From NCBI RefSeq assembly GCF_019195455.1, contig NZ_JAIMBW010000001.1, positions 3,376,001-3,440,000 of the forward strand: 64,000 nt of DNA, read 5' to 3'. This DNA is from Gymnodinialimonas phycosphaerae (GTDB lineage: Bacteria; Pseudomonadota; Alphaproteobacteria; Rhodobacterales; Rhodobacteraceae). The notes under the pieces are model-generated. The model was not told the DNA's origin. It saw only the letters and a program-made list of their open reading frames with translations, and did not search any database. The position numbers and the translations under genes were made by a program. Shown piece after piece: positions 54,305 to 62,332 of this stretch (position 1 is the first letter of the stretch; the number at the start of each line of letters is the position of its first letter).

Positions 54305-57300
54305 TCAGGCCACCAGGGCCTCGGCCTTTTTCAGGTCCACCGAGACGAGCTGAGATACCCCCTGCTCCCCCATCGTGACTCCGAAAAGCCGGTCCATCCG
54401 GGCCATCGTGACCGCGTGGTGGGTGATCGTCAGGAACCGCGTGTTCGTCTGCCGCGTCATCTCGTCCAGCATGTCACAGAACCGCGTCACGTTCGCATCG
54501 TCCAGCGGCGCGTCGACCTCGTCCAGCACACAGATCGGCGCCGGGTTCGCAAGGAACACCCCGAAGATCAGCGCCAGCGCCGTCAACGTCTGCTCGCCTC
54601 CCGACAGCAGGCTGAGGGTGCTGAGTTTCTTGCCCGGCGGCTGGCACAATATCTCCAGCCCCGCTTCCAGCGGATCGTCGGATTCCACCAGCACCAGACG
54701 CGCCTCCCCGCCCCCGAAGAGGTGCGTGAACAGGCGGGCGAAGTTCTCGTTCACCTCGTCGAACGCCTTCAAAAGCCGCTCGCGGCCTTCCTTGTTGAGG
54801 CTGTTGATCCCGGTGCGCAGCTTGGCGATGGCCTCCTCCAGATCGGTCTTCTCGGAGGCCAGCGTGTCATGCTCTTCCCGAACCTCGCGGCTGTCTTCCT
54901 CGGCGCGCAAGTTGACGGCACCAAGGGCGTCGCGTTGGCGGCGCAGGCGCATGACGTCCTGTTCGATCCGGTCGGCGGAGGGCATCGGTTCGGGCAGGTC
55001 GCCAAGGGTTTCCAAAAGCGCCTCGGGGGTCAGCTCCATCTCTTCCGCGATGCGGTCGGCGGCGGCCTGAACGGCCTCCAACGCGGCATCGCGCCGGGCC
55101 TGGGCGGCGGCGCGGGTCTCGCGCGCCTCGGAGGCGGCGCGTTCCGTGTCCCGCTCTGCGCCGCTGGCCGCACGCAAGGTCATTTCACCCACCGACAGCG
55201 CATCGGCAGAGGCTGCTTTGCGTGCCTCGGCTTGAGCGATCTGAGCCGCAAGCTGTTCGCGGCGCCGGGCCACTTCAGCGGGTTTCTGGACGGCATCGGC
55301 AAGGGCCACCTCCGCTTCACCCCTGCGCTTCTCCAACTCTGCCAGACGCGAGGCGGCGTTGGTCAAGCGGTTCTGCCAATTGGTAATTTCGGTACCGATC
55401 TTGCTGATCCGCGACACGCGATCTTCACCGTCGCGCTTTACCTCATCGAAGGCGGCGCGCTTGGCGAGCATGTTCATCCGCGCGGCCTCGACGGTGGTCT
55501 TCACGTCTTCCAACCTCCCCCGAACGGCCTCCAGGTCGTCCAGTTCAGCCAGGGAATCCTGGGCACGGGTCAGTTCGGCGCGGGCTGTGTCTGCTTCCTC
55601 TGCATGACGCGAGGCGGTCAGGCGAAGCGTTTCGAGCTTGCCATCGAGAACGCTTTGGTCAGCCTCGGCGCGGGCCGCAGAACGGCTGGCCTGGCTCAAC
55701 TGAGTTTCCGCATCCCGGCGCGCGGAACGAGCGGATTTATCGGCCTCTGTCAGTTGGTTGAGGCGCTCGGCGAGGGTTTCATGGGCGGCCTTGGCGTCAT
55801 CGGCCTTGCCGCGCGCGCGAAGGCGCTCGTCTTCCAGCTCGGACAAGCGGTTCGCCTGCTCCAACCGCCGCGCGGCCGTAGAGACGGCGTCGGCGGCGGC
55901 AACGGCGAAACCATCCCAGCGCCAAAGATCGCCCTCGCGGCTGACAAGGCGTTGACCGGGCTGCAAGGACGGCTGCAAGCGGGGGCCGTCGGCGGCATCG
56001 ATGATGCCGATTTGCGAAAGCCGACGCGTTAGGACTTCGGGGGCGGTCGCGACCTCTGCGGCGGGTTGCACGCCCTCGGGCAGAGGGGTGGTTGTGTCGT
56101 AACCGGGCAGGTCCGTCCAGCCGGTGGCGCCCGCCGTATTGGCGCGGGCGGCCTTGAGGTCATCGGACAAGGCGGCGCCGATCGCGGCCTCGAACCCCGG
56201 GGAAACCTTGATTTCATCAAGAACCTGGTCGCCGTCACCCCGATCACGCTCCAGCACGCGGGCAAGGGCCGTGACCTCGGCATCCAGCGTGCCGGCGCGG
56301 CCTTCGGCCTCGGATCGGGCCGAGCGCGCTTCGGTTTCCCTGGCCTGCGCCTCGGCGCGGGCGGCCTCGGTTTCCAGCAAGGTTTCCTCGGCGCGGGCGG
56401 CGAGGGTGGTGGCGCTGGTCAGCGCCTCTTCGGCGTCTTGGGCTTCGCGCTTGAGGGTTTGCAGCCGGTCCGCCGCGTCACTGGCCGCTTGCTCGGCGGC
56501 AGCCGCGTCGGCCGAATTTCGCGTAACGGCCTTTTCGGCCTCTCCCATGCGCCGCTCGATTGCTTGATAGCGGGCGGCCAGTGCGGCGGATTGTTCTGTC
56601 AAATCAGACAGCTCCGCCTCTTGCCCCGCCAGGACGGACCGGGCGTCCGTCACCGCATCGCGGGCATCGCCAAGTCGTTCGTCCTGACCTTTCTGGGCGG
56701 TCTGCAAATCCGTGCGCTCGGCCTGCAATCGCGCGACGGTTTCGCCTGCGTCAGCGTTCAACGCCTCTTCCCGCTCACGATCCTTATCGATCTGGGTGAT
56801 GCGGTTGGTAAGCGTTTCAACGGCGGCGGCGGCGCGGTCCGCTTCGGCCTGCAAACTGTCGCGCTCAACCAACAGACGCTGAAGAATTGCAGCGGCCACA
56901 GTGTCTTCCTCGCGCAGCGGCGGCAACGCTTCTTCGGCGGCTTCCCGGGCCTTTACGGCCTCCAATGCTGCGGATTCGGCCTGCGCGGCCGAGGCGAGAC
57001 CGGCGCGCAGGGCTTCCTCTGCGCGCAGGCGTGCGGCGTCGGCATCGCGCCAGCGCACAAACAGCAACAGGCCTTCGGCAAGGCGTAGCTCGGATCCGAT
57101 CTCGCGGTAGCGGGCGGCCTGTTTTGCCTGTCTTGCCAAGGTATTGAGCTGCGAAGCCAGTTGGTCGATCACATCGTCGATCCGAGCCAGGTTGGCTTCG
57201 GCACCCTTCAATTTCAGCTCTGCCTCATGGCGGCGCTGATAGAGGCCCGAGATCCCGGCGGCCTCTTCCAGCACGCGACGGCGGGCTTTGGGCTTGGCGT

Positions 57301-57766
57301 TGATCAGCTCGGAAATCTGGCCCTGACGGACAAGGGCGGGACTATGCGCGCCGGTGGATGCATCGGCAAACAGCATCGAAACGTCGCGGGCGCGCACGTC
57401 TTTTCCATTGAGTTTATAGGCACTTCCCGCATCACGTGTGATGCGGCGGATGATGTCGATCTGGTCTTCTTCGTTGAAGCCAGCAGGTGCGAGCCGGTCC
57501 GCGTTATCGATGGTAAGCGAGACCTCGGCAAAGTTACGCGCGTTGCGGGTGGCGGCACCGCCGAAGATCACGTCCTCCATCCCCGCGCCCCGCATCGCGG
57601 TGGGGCGATTTTCGCCCATCACCCAGCGTAAGGCTTCGAGAAGATTGGATTTTCCGCACCCATTCGGGCCCACCACGCCAGTCAGACCGTCGGCGATCAC
57701 GAGGTCCGTGGGGTCGACGAAGGATTTGAAACCGTTGAGTCTGAGCTTGGTAAACTGCACCTGCAA
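54305..57766 (-). CDS. smc: Chromosome segregation protein SMC
   Basis: The 1153-residue protein starts MQVQFTKLRLNGFKSFVDPT with Walker A GPNGCGKSN, followed by a long Glu/Ala/Arg-rich coiled coil, a hinge about residues 515-640 (GFEAAIGAALSDDLKAARAN), a second coil, and C-terminal LSLLSGGEQTLTALALIFGV with Walker B ICVLDEVDAPLDD. It condenses and segregates chromosomes as a dimer with ScpA/ScpB. Length matches the family. The 265-base gap upstream carries an 11-bp tandem repeat, and the palindrome follows its stop. Confidence 0.96.
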   Translation of the reverse strand: MQVQFTKLRLNGFKSFVDPTDLVIADGLTGVVGPNGCGKSNLLEALRWVMGENRPTAMRGAGMEDVIFGGAATRNARNFAEVSLTIDNADRLAPAGFNEEDQIDIIRRITRDAGSAYKLNGKDVRARDVSMLFADASTGAHSPALVRQGQISELINAKPKARRRVLEEAAGISGLYQRRHEAELKLKGAEANLARIDDVIDQLASQLNTLARQAKQAARYREIGSELRLAEGLLLFVRWRDADAARLRAEEALRAGLASAAQAESAALEAVKAREAAEEALPPLREEDTVAAAILQRLLVERDSLQAEADRAAAAVETLTNRITQIDKDREREEALNADAGETVARLQAERTDLQTAQKGQDERLGDARDAVTDARSVLAGQEAELSDLTEQSAALAARYQAIERRMGEAEKAVTRNSADAAAAEQAASDAADRLQTLKREAQDAEEALTSATTLAARAEETLLETEAARAEAQARETEARSARSEAEGRAGTLDAEVTALARVLERDRGDGDQVLDEIKVSPGFEAAIGAALSDDLKAARANTAGATGWTDLPGYDTTTPLPEGVQPAAEVATAPEVLTRRLSQIGIIDAADGPRLQPSLQPGQRLVSREGDLWRWDGFAVAAADAVSTAARRLEQANRLSELEDERLRARGKADDAKAAHETLAERLNQLTEADKSARSARRDAETQLSQASRSAARAEADQSVLDGKLETLRLTASRHAEEADTARAELTRAQDSLAELDDLEAVRGRLEDVKTTVEAARMNMLAKRAAFDEVKRDGEDRVSRISKIGTEITNWQNRLTNAASRLAELEKRRGEAEVALADAVQKPAEVARRREQLAAQIAQAEARKAASADALSVGEMTLRAASGAERDTERAASEARETRAAAQARRDAALEAVQAAADRIAEEMELTPEALLETLGDLPEPMPSADRIEQDVMRLRRQRDALGAVNLRAEEDSREVREEHDTLASEKTDLEEAIAKLRTGINSLNKEGRERLLKAFDEVNENFARLFTHLFGGGEARLVLVESDDPLEAGLEILCQPPGKKLSTLSLLSGGEQTLTALALIFGVFLANPAPICVLDEVDAPLDDANVTRFCDMLDEMTRQTNTRFLTITHHAVTMARMDRLFGVTMGEQGVSQLVSVDLKKAEALVA

Positions 57767-57924
57767 TGCCTCTTTGCGATGGCGATTCTTGTGGCGTGCA
57801 GTTTACGCGGAGGGCCGTGGGCCGAGTCAACGCATATGGGGCGCATATCGTGGGTATCGGCGGTTTATCCCCAAGATATGCGACATCAAGCAAAACCTAT
57901 GCTTCGCCACACCGGCACGCACAA

Positions 57925-57945
57925 GTATATCAATGGTATATCAAT
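57925..57945. repeat. Two direct repeats GTATATCAAT spaced 11 bp
   Basis: GTATATCAAT occurs at 57925-57934 and 57936-57945 with one intervening base, an 11-base period (about one helical turn), in the 265-base gap upstream of smc. AT-rich and directly repeated, it could be a regulator site or promoter element. The rest of 57767-58030 has no recognised gene. Confidence 0.5.
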
Positions 57946-58030
57946 TCGCATTTCAACCCACGCCGACGTGGCCCCGCGCCCGGACCCGGACGTCGTCATA
58001 TCCGTGAGAGGAGTGGCGGTGAACCCCGCC

Positions 58031-58324
58031 CTAAGGACAGATCAGATCCGCGCGCATGACGTTCTGGTCGCCACGCAGAGTGTCGGTAATCACGGCGCAG
58101 CCCGTGGCTTGTTCCATTGCGTTGCCAGCGCGGTGGACGATGGCACCGATGGAGGGGAAGGGCGTGGCGTTGGTTCGGATCGCCTCGGCGCGATTGCCGT
58201 TCCGGCGGACAGAGAAATCAGCCCCGTCGACCGTCACATAAGTCGGCGTGATCCCCATCATCGCGGGGGACGGGCTGTCACAGGCGACAAGCAGCAGCGT
58301 GAGGGGGAAGACGAGAAAACGCAT
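58031..58324 (-). CDS. Small putative lipoprotein (97 aa)
   Basis: The protein begins MRFLVFPLTLLLVACDSPSP, with lipobox LVAC at residues 12-15 and Asp at +2, an inner-membrane retention signal in enterobacteria. The mature part has PTYVTVDGADFSVRRNGNRA and AGNAMEQATGCAVITDTLRG, family unknown. The start is ambiguous: ATG at 58324 gives the best signal, and an ATG at 58345 adds seven residues. It is the gene before smc on the same strand. Confidence 0.65.
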   Translation of the reverse strand: MRFLVFPLTLLLVACDSPSPAMMGITPTYVTVDGADFSVRRNGNRAEAIRTNATPFPSIGAIVHRAGNAMEQATGCAVITDTLRGDQNVMRADLICP

Positions 58325-58459
58325 GATCAAGAAATTGCTCAACATAGTTAACAAATCGTTACGGCGACTCTCTGCCTTTGGTGCACAAGGCGAGGTTGAG
58401 AACGGCCCCTTGCAATGTTATGTTTGATTACACCCGGCGTCGGGGATGAACAGGCGCGT

Positions 58460-58921
58460 ATGATGGAGGACGGAGTCCTGACCGGACTTAACCAAGCAGA
58501 GGCCAAGACCTCTGCCACCGCAGGGCCCACCGCAAAGGCACGGGCCCGCACCCAAACCGCTTACAGCAGCGAAGAGCTTCTGGAGCGCATTCTGACATCC
58601 CTTGATGACGACAAAGCCGAAGACGTCGTGCAGATCGATCTGCGCGGAAAGTCCTCGATTGGCGACTATATGGTCGTGGCCTCCGGCCGCTCGACCCGTC
58701 AGGTCTCGGCCATGGCCGAGAAGCTTGTCGATCGGCTGAAACAGGATTTCAGCCTGTATTCCAAGATCGAAGGCAAGGATACGGGCGACTGGGTGCTGAT
58801 CGATACGGCCGATGTCATCGTCCACATCTTCCGGCCTGAGGTGCGAGAGTTCTATCAGCTGGAAAAGATGTGGCAGCCAGAGGCGCCTGAGGCGGCGACC
58901 TCAAAAGGCCCGGAAGGCTGA
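58460..58921 (+). CDS. rsfS: Ribosome silencing factor
   Basis: The protein of about 153 residues contains the RsfS/Iojap domain: SLDDDKAEDVVQIDLRGKSS, YMVVASGRSTRQVSAMAEKL and EGKDTGDWVLIDTADVIVHI. It blocks subunit joining by binding ribosomal protein uL14 in starvation. The start is uncertain: two ATGs (58460 and 58463) lack a strong ribosome site, and an upstream GTG-type start is possible. Its stop TGA overlaps the proposed CTG start of rlmH. Confidence 0.92.
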   Translation: MMEDGVLTGLNQAEAKTSATAGPTAKARARTQTAYSSEELLERILTSLDDDKAEDVVQIDLRGKSSIGDYMVVASGRSTRQVSAMAEKLVDRLKQDFSLYSKIEGKDTGDWVLIDTADVIVHIFRPEVREFYQLEKMWQPEAPEAATSKGPEG

Positions 58922-59385
58922 AGGTCCATCTGTGCGTCGTTGGCCGCTTGAAAAAGGGGCCTGAAAAGGCGCTGCTCGACGACTATCTCCGAAGATTCGA
59001 CAAGACGGGCCGGGGCCTTGGCCTGTCGCTTGGGCAGGTTGTGGAGGTCGAAGACCGCAAGGGCGGTGGCATGGCCGCAGAGGCGGAACTGATTCGCGCG
59101 CGCCTGCCCGGCGCGGTGTTCTGGGTGATGGATGAGAGGGGCGAGATCATGACCTCGCCCGAGTTCGCGGAGCGACTTGGGGCGCAACGGGACCGGGGCA
59201 TCGGCGATTTGGCGCTGGTCATCGGCGGGGCGGACGGCATCGATCCCGGCCTGCGCGCGGATGCCGGATCGGCGATTTCGTTCGGAAAGATGGTGTGGCC
59301 GCACATGCTGGCCCGCGTAATGCTGAGCGAGCAGTTGTACCGCGCGGCGAGTATTCTGGCGGGCAGCCCGTATCACCGGGTCTAG
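58918..59385 (+). CDS. rlmH: 23S rRNA pseudouridine-1915 N3-methyltransferase, probable CTG start
   Basis: The SPOUT-class enzyme methylates pseudouridine 1915 in helix 69. Motifs include VFWVMDERGEIMTSPEFAER, FVIGGADG-type LALVIGGADGIDP and AISFGKMVWPHMLARVMLSE. The conserved N-terminus (K)VHLCVVGRLKKGPEKALLDD is encoded upstream of the first TTG, with no ATG or GTG in frame before the preceding stop. CTG at 58918 restores this N-terminus and gives 155 residues, the family length. It overlaps rsfS by four bases. The stop overlaps a convergent gene in a CTAG. Confidence 0.88.
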   Translation: MKVHLCVVGRLKKGPEKALLDDYLRRFDKTGRGLGLSLGQVVEVEDRKGGGMAAEAELIRARLPGAVFWVMDERGEIMTSPEFAERLGAQRDRGIGDLALVIGGADGIDPGLRADAGSAISFGKMVWPHMLARVMLSEQLYRAASILAGSPYHRV

Positions 59386-60218
59386 CGCATCAGGATCCGC
59401 TGCCGATGCCGCCGCAGCAGCATCAACCCGAACGCCAGCGGGACAAGGGCCCACAGCAGCATCAGAGGCACCGAGATGAAATCCGGCGCATAGGTGGGAT
59501 AGACGCCCTGCCGGAACATCGCGGTGAAGTGGATCCATGGGGTCCAATCGAGGATGGATTGGATGGTGGGTGAAAGATCCTCATACAGAAAAAACACGCC
59601 CGCGCCGATCAGCAGGGGGCGCGATGCGATGCCCCAGATTTGCCCGTAGACCGGGAAAAGCCCCAGAAGTGCGCAGTTCAACGTGCCATGGCCAAGGCCC
59701 AGAAGCGCCGCGAGGGCCATGGCAGAGACCATGTAGCGGAACTCTAGCACCGCTGACGTGTCGGTAAATTCCAGAATGCCGAAAAGGACGACGCAGCTGA
59801 CCGCCACGCTTGTCAGCGTGTTCAGGATGAACCGCGCAAGGATCGCGTCGATCCAGGTGACGGCAGGATACATCAGCAGCGGCTTGGAAAAGTTGAGCGC
59901 GTTCATCACCGTGGCCATCGTGAGGCTATAAAGAAGGAACGGCAGATAGCCGGTGGTGTAGAACAGCAGGAACGAATTGCCCAAGCTGGGGCTGCGGATC
60001 AGCAGGGAAAAGACGAAAGACATCACCAGTAGCGCGCCCACAGGCTCGACCACCGCCCAAATGTACCCACCGGGAGAGCGGCCATAGCGCGTCGACATCT
60101 CACGCAGCATCAACGCGATGACCGCGCGGCCCGAGGCGAAGCTGGTCGCGCGGGTCCGGGCACGGCCTGCCGGGGGCGAGAGGGTGGTGAGGTTGGCCAC
60201 GGGGGCAGGGTCCATCAT
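59382..60218 (-). CDS. Capsule/polysaccharide export ABC permease (KpsM-like)
   Basis: The 278-residue protein has about six hydrophobic helices, with ALMLREMSTRYGRSPGGYIW and AVVEPVGALLVMSFVF at the start, FYTTGYLPFLLYSLTMATVM and IDAILARFILNTLTSVAVSC, typical of ABC-2 permeases of the KpsM type. It would form the inner membrane channel for a group 2-type capsule or other polysaccharide with the ATPase at 61539. Oddly it points away from its partners, so it is not in the same operon. Stop overlaps the rlmH stop. Confidence 0.88.
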   Translation of the reverse strand: MMDPAPVANLTTLSPPAGRARTRATSFASGRAVIALMLREMSTRYGRSPGGYIWAVVEPVGALLVMSFVFSLLIRSPSLGNSFLLFYTTGYLPFLLYSLTMATVMNALNFSKPLLMYPAVTWIDAILARFILNTLTSVAVSCVVLFGILEFTDTSAVLEFRYMVSAMALAALLGLGHGTLNCALLGLFPVYGQIWGIASRPLLIGAGVFFLYEDLSPTIQSILDWTPWIHFTAMFRQGVYPTYAPDFISVPLMLLWALVPLAFGLMLLRRHRQRILMR

Positions 60219-60327
60219 GCTTTCTTAAAACTCTCCAAGTATGTATGACGAATGATATTCCAGCAACGGGCCAGCAACGGCATGCAGACGTTGTGCCCGA
60301 TTAGATCACCTGAGGATTGCCAAACCA

Positions 60328-61530
60328 TTGACTGACGAGGCGAAAACACCGGATGCCCCTGCCGGGGCAAAGCGGCGGATCCGGGTGAACACCGTGCCGG
60401 CGGGGCGCGCGACGATGCGGTGGCGGCACTGGGGGATCGTGATCTCCTTCGTGTTGCTGGTGCTTGCGCCCATCGGGGCGGTGGCCACCTATCTTTACGC
60501 GGTGGCCGTCGATCAATACGCCTCCACGACCGGGTTCACGGTCCGGCAAAACGAATCTGGGGCGGCGACGGATGTGCTGGGGGGGCTTGCGGCGTTCACG
60601 AGCGGGGGCGGCGGCGGGCAGGCGGATGCGGACATCCTGTTTGAATACATCGTCAGCCAGGAACTGGTACTGCGCCTGAATGAACGGCTCGATCTGGTGG
60701 GCCATTACTCGGCCCCCCATGATATTGACCCGATCTTCTCCCTCGACCCGGACACTACGATCGAAGGGTTGGTAGACCATTGGCAGCGCATCGTCCGGAT
60801 CAGCTATAGCCAATCCTCGGGGTTGATGGAACTGCGCGTGCTGGCGTTCGATCCCGAGATGGCGCGGACCATCGCGCAGGCGATCATCGAGGAAAGCCAG
60901 AACCTTGTGAACGCGCTCAACGCGACGGCGCGCGACGACGCGATGCGCTTCGCCGAGCAGGATCTGGCCGCCGCGCTGATCCGCCTGCGAGAGGCGCGCG
61001 AGGCACTGACAGCGTTCCGCACGCGGACGCAGATCGTGGACCCTGAAAGTGACCTGCAAGGTCGGATGGGGGTCCTCAATAATCTGCAACAGCAGTTGGC
61101 CGAAGCGCTGATCGAGAATGATCTGTTGGGCGAAAACACCGCCAACCCCAACGACCCCCGCCTGCGCCAATCGGCGCAGCGCATTGACGTGATCCGCGAC
61201 CGGATCGCGCGGGAGCGGGAGAACTTCACCCAAGCCGACGCGCAGGTCGGCGGCGAAGACTATCCGACCCTGATCGCCGAATTCGAAGGCTTCGTCGTGG
61301 ATCGCGAATTCGCCGAGGAAAGCTATCGTGCGGCGCTGACCGCGCTGGATCTGGCGCGCACCAACACCACGCGCCAAAGCCGTTACCTGGCGGTGTTCAT
61401 CCAACCCACCTTCCCCGAACTGGCGCAATTTCCGCGCCGCGAGGTGATCCTGGGCCTCGCCACCCTGTTCCTTGTGTTGGGCTGGTCGATCCTGGCGCTG
61501 GTCTTCTACTCGATCCGCGACCGACGGTAG
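60328..61530 (+). CDS. Capsule export inner-membrane protein (KpsE-like)
   Basis: The 400-residue protein has a helix near residues 35-58 (IVISFVLLVLAPIGAVATYLY), a long periplasmic coiled-coil middle (RERENFTQADAQVGGED and similar) and a second helix near 375-395 (VILGLATLFLVLGWSILALV), the polysaccharide co-polymerase layout of KpsE/Wzz. A Gly-rich stretch (TSGGGGGQ) follows the first helix. The start codon is TTG with GAGG 12 bases upstream, weak; the N-terminus of about 30 residues is unusual. It lies 8 bases upstream of the ATPase gene. Confidence 0.85.
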   Translation: MTDEAKTPDAPAGAKRRIRVNTVPAGRATMRWRHWGIVISFVLLVLAPIGAVATYLYAVAVDQYASTTGFTVRQNESGAATDVLGGLAAFTSGGGGGQADADILFEYIVSQELVLRLNERLDLVGHYSAPHDIDPIFSLDPDTTIEGLVDHWQRIVRISYSQSSGLMELRVLAFDPEMARTIAQAIIEESQNLVNALNATARDDAMRFAEQDLAAALIRLREAREALTAFRTRTQIVDPESDLQGRMGVLNNLQQQLAEALIENDLLGENTANPNDPRLRQSAQRIDVIRDRIARERENFTQADAQVGGEDYPTLIAEFEGFVVDREFAEESYRAALTALDLARTNTTRQSRYLAVFIQPTFPELAQFPRREVILGLATLFLVLGWSILALVFYSIRDRR

Positions 61531-61538
61531 CGCTTCCG

Positions 61539-62195
61539 ATGATCCGGTTCGAGAACCTGACCAAAAGCTTTCGCCTCGGCGGCCAGCGGCGCATCGTCAT
61601 CGACAACCTCAACCTGACCTTGCCGACGGGCAAGTCCCTTGCGCTTCTGGGGCGCAACGGGGCCGGGAAATCGACCCTGATGCAGATCATCGCGGGTAAT
61701 ATGGATGCCGATCATGGGCGGGTGATTTCGGACGGCTCCATCTCTTGGCCGGTCGGGTTTGCGGGCTCGTTCCACCCGGAGCTGACCGGCGCGCAGAACA
61801 CGCGGTTCATCGCACGAGTCTACGGTGTCGACACCGGAGAGTTGACGGATTTCGTGCGTGGATTTGCCGAATTGGGGGACCATTTCAACATGCCGGTCCG
61901 CACCTATTCTTCGGGCATGCGGTCGCGGCTGACCTTCGGGTTGTCGATGGGAATCGAGTTCGACACCTACCTGGTGGATGAGGTGACAGCCGCCGGTGAC
62001 GCCGCCTTCCGACAGAAATCGAAACAGCTGTTTTCGGCCCGGATGGAACGTTCGGGCGCGATCATGGTGAATCACAACCTGGGTGAATTGCGCGAATATT
62101 GCGATGCCGCACTGGTCCTGGAAAAGGGCAACCTGCGCTATTTTGACGATCTGGATGAAGCGATCGAGCTGCATAACGAGAACATGGGCACCTAG
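61539..62195 (+). CDS. Capsule/polysaccharide export ABC ATPase (KpsT-like)
   Basis: The 218-residue protein has Walker A GRNGAGKST (residues 38-46), a WPVGFAGSFHPELTGAQNTR Q-loop region, signature YSSGMRSRLTFGLS in place of LSGGQ, and Walker B YLVDEVTAAGDAAFRQKS, the pattern of KpsT/Wzt. The SSGM signature and VDEVTAAGD are diagnostic. It energises polysaccharide export with the KpsM-like permease. Confidence 0.9.
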   Translation: MIRFENLTKSFRLGGQRRIVIDNLNLTLPTGKSLALLGRNGAGKSTLMQIIAGNMDADHGRVISDGSISWPVGFAGSFHPELTGAQNTRFIARVYGVDTGELTDFVRGFAELGDHFNMPVRTYSSGMRSRLTFGLSMGIEFDTYLVDEVTAAGDAAFRQKSKQLFSARMERSGAIMVNHNLGELREYCDAALVLEKGNLRYFDDLDEAIELHNENMGT

Positions 62196-62332
62196 GCCCG
62201 CCGCCCCAGCCAATCGTTAACCGGACGTTCGGGTTTCGATCTATTCGCCACGGGTCCGCCATAAACACGCACGAACTTCGCGCCGCAAGAGAGGGCATTG
62301 TCCCAACGAGCGATGTGGAAAGTGGGCGTAAG

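Noticed and set aside
57767..58030. Possible tRNA or small gene upstream of smc
   Set aside because: No T-loop GTTCRAN or acceptor stem pairing was found, and the short frames there are shadows.
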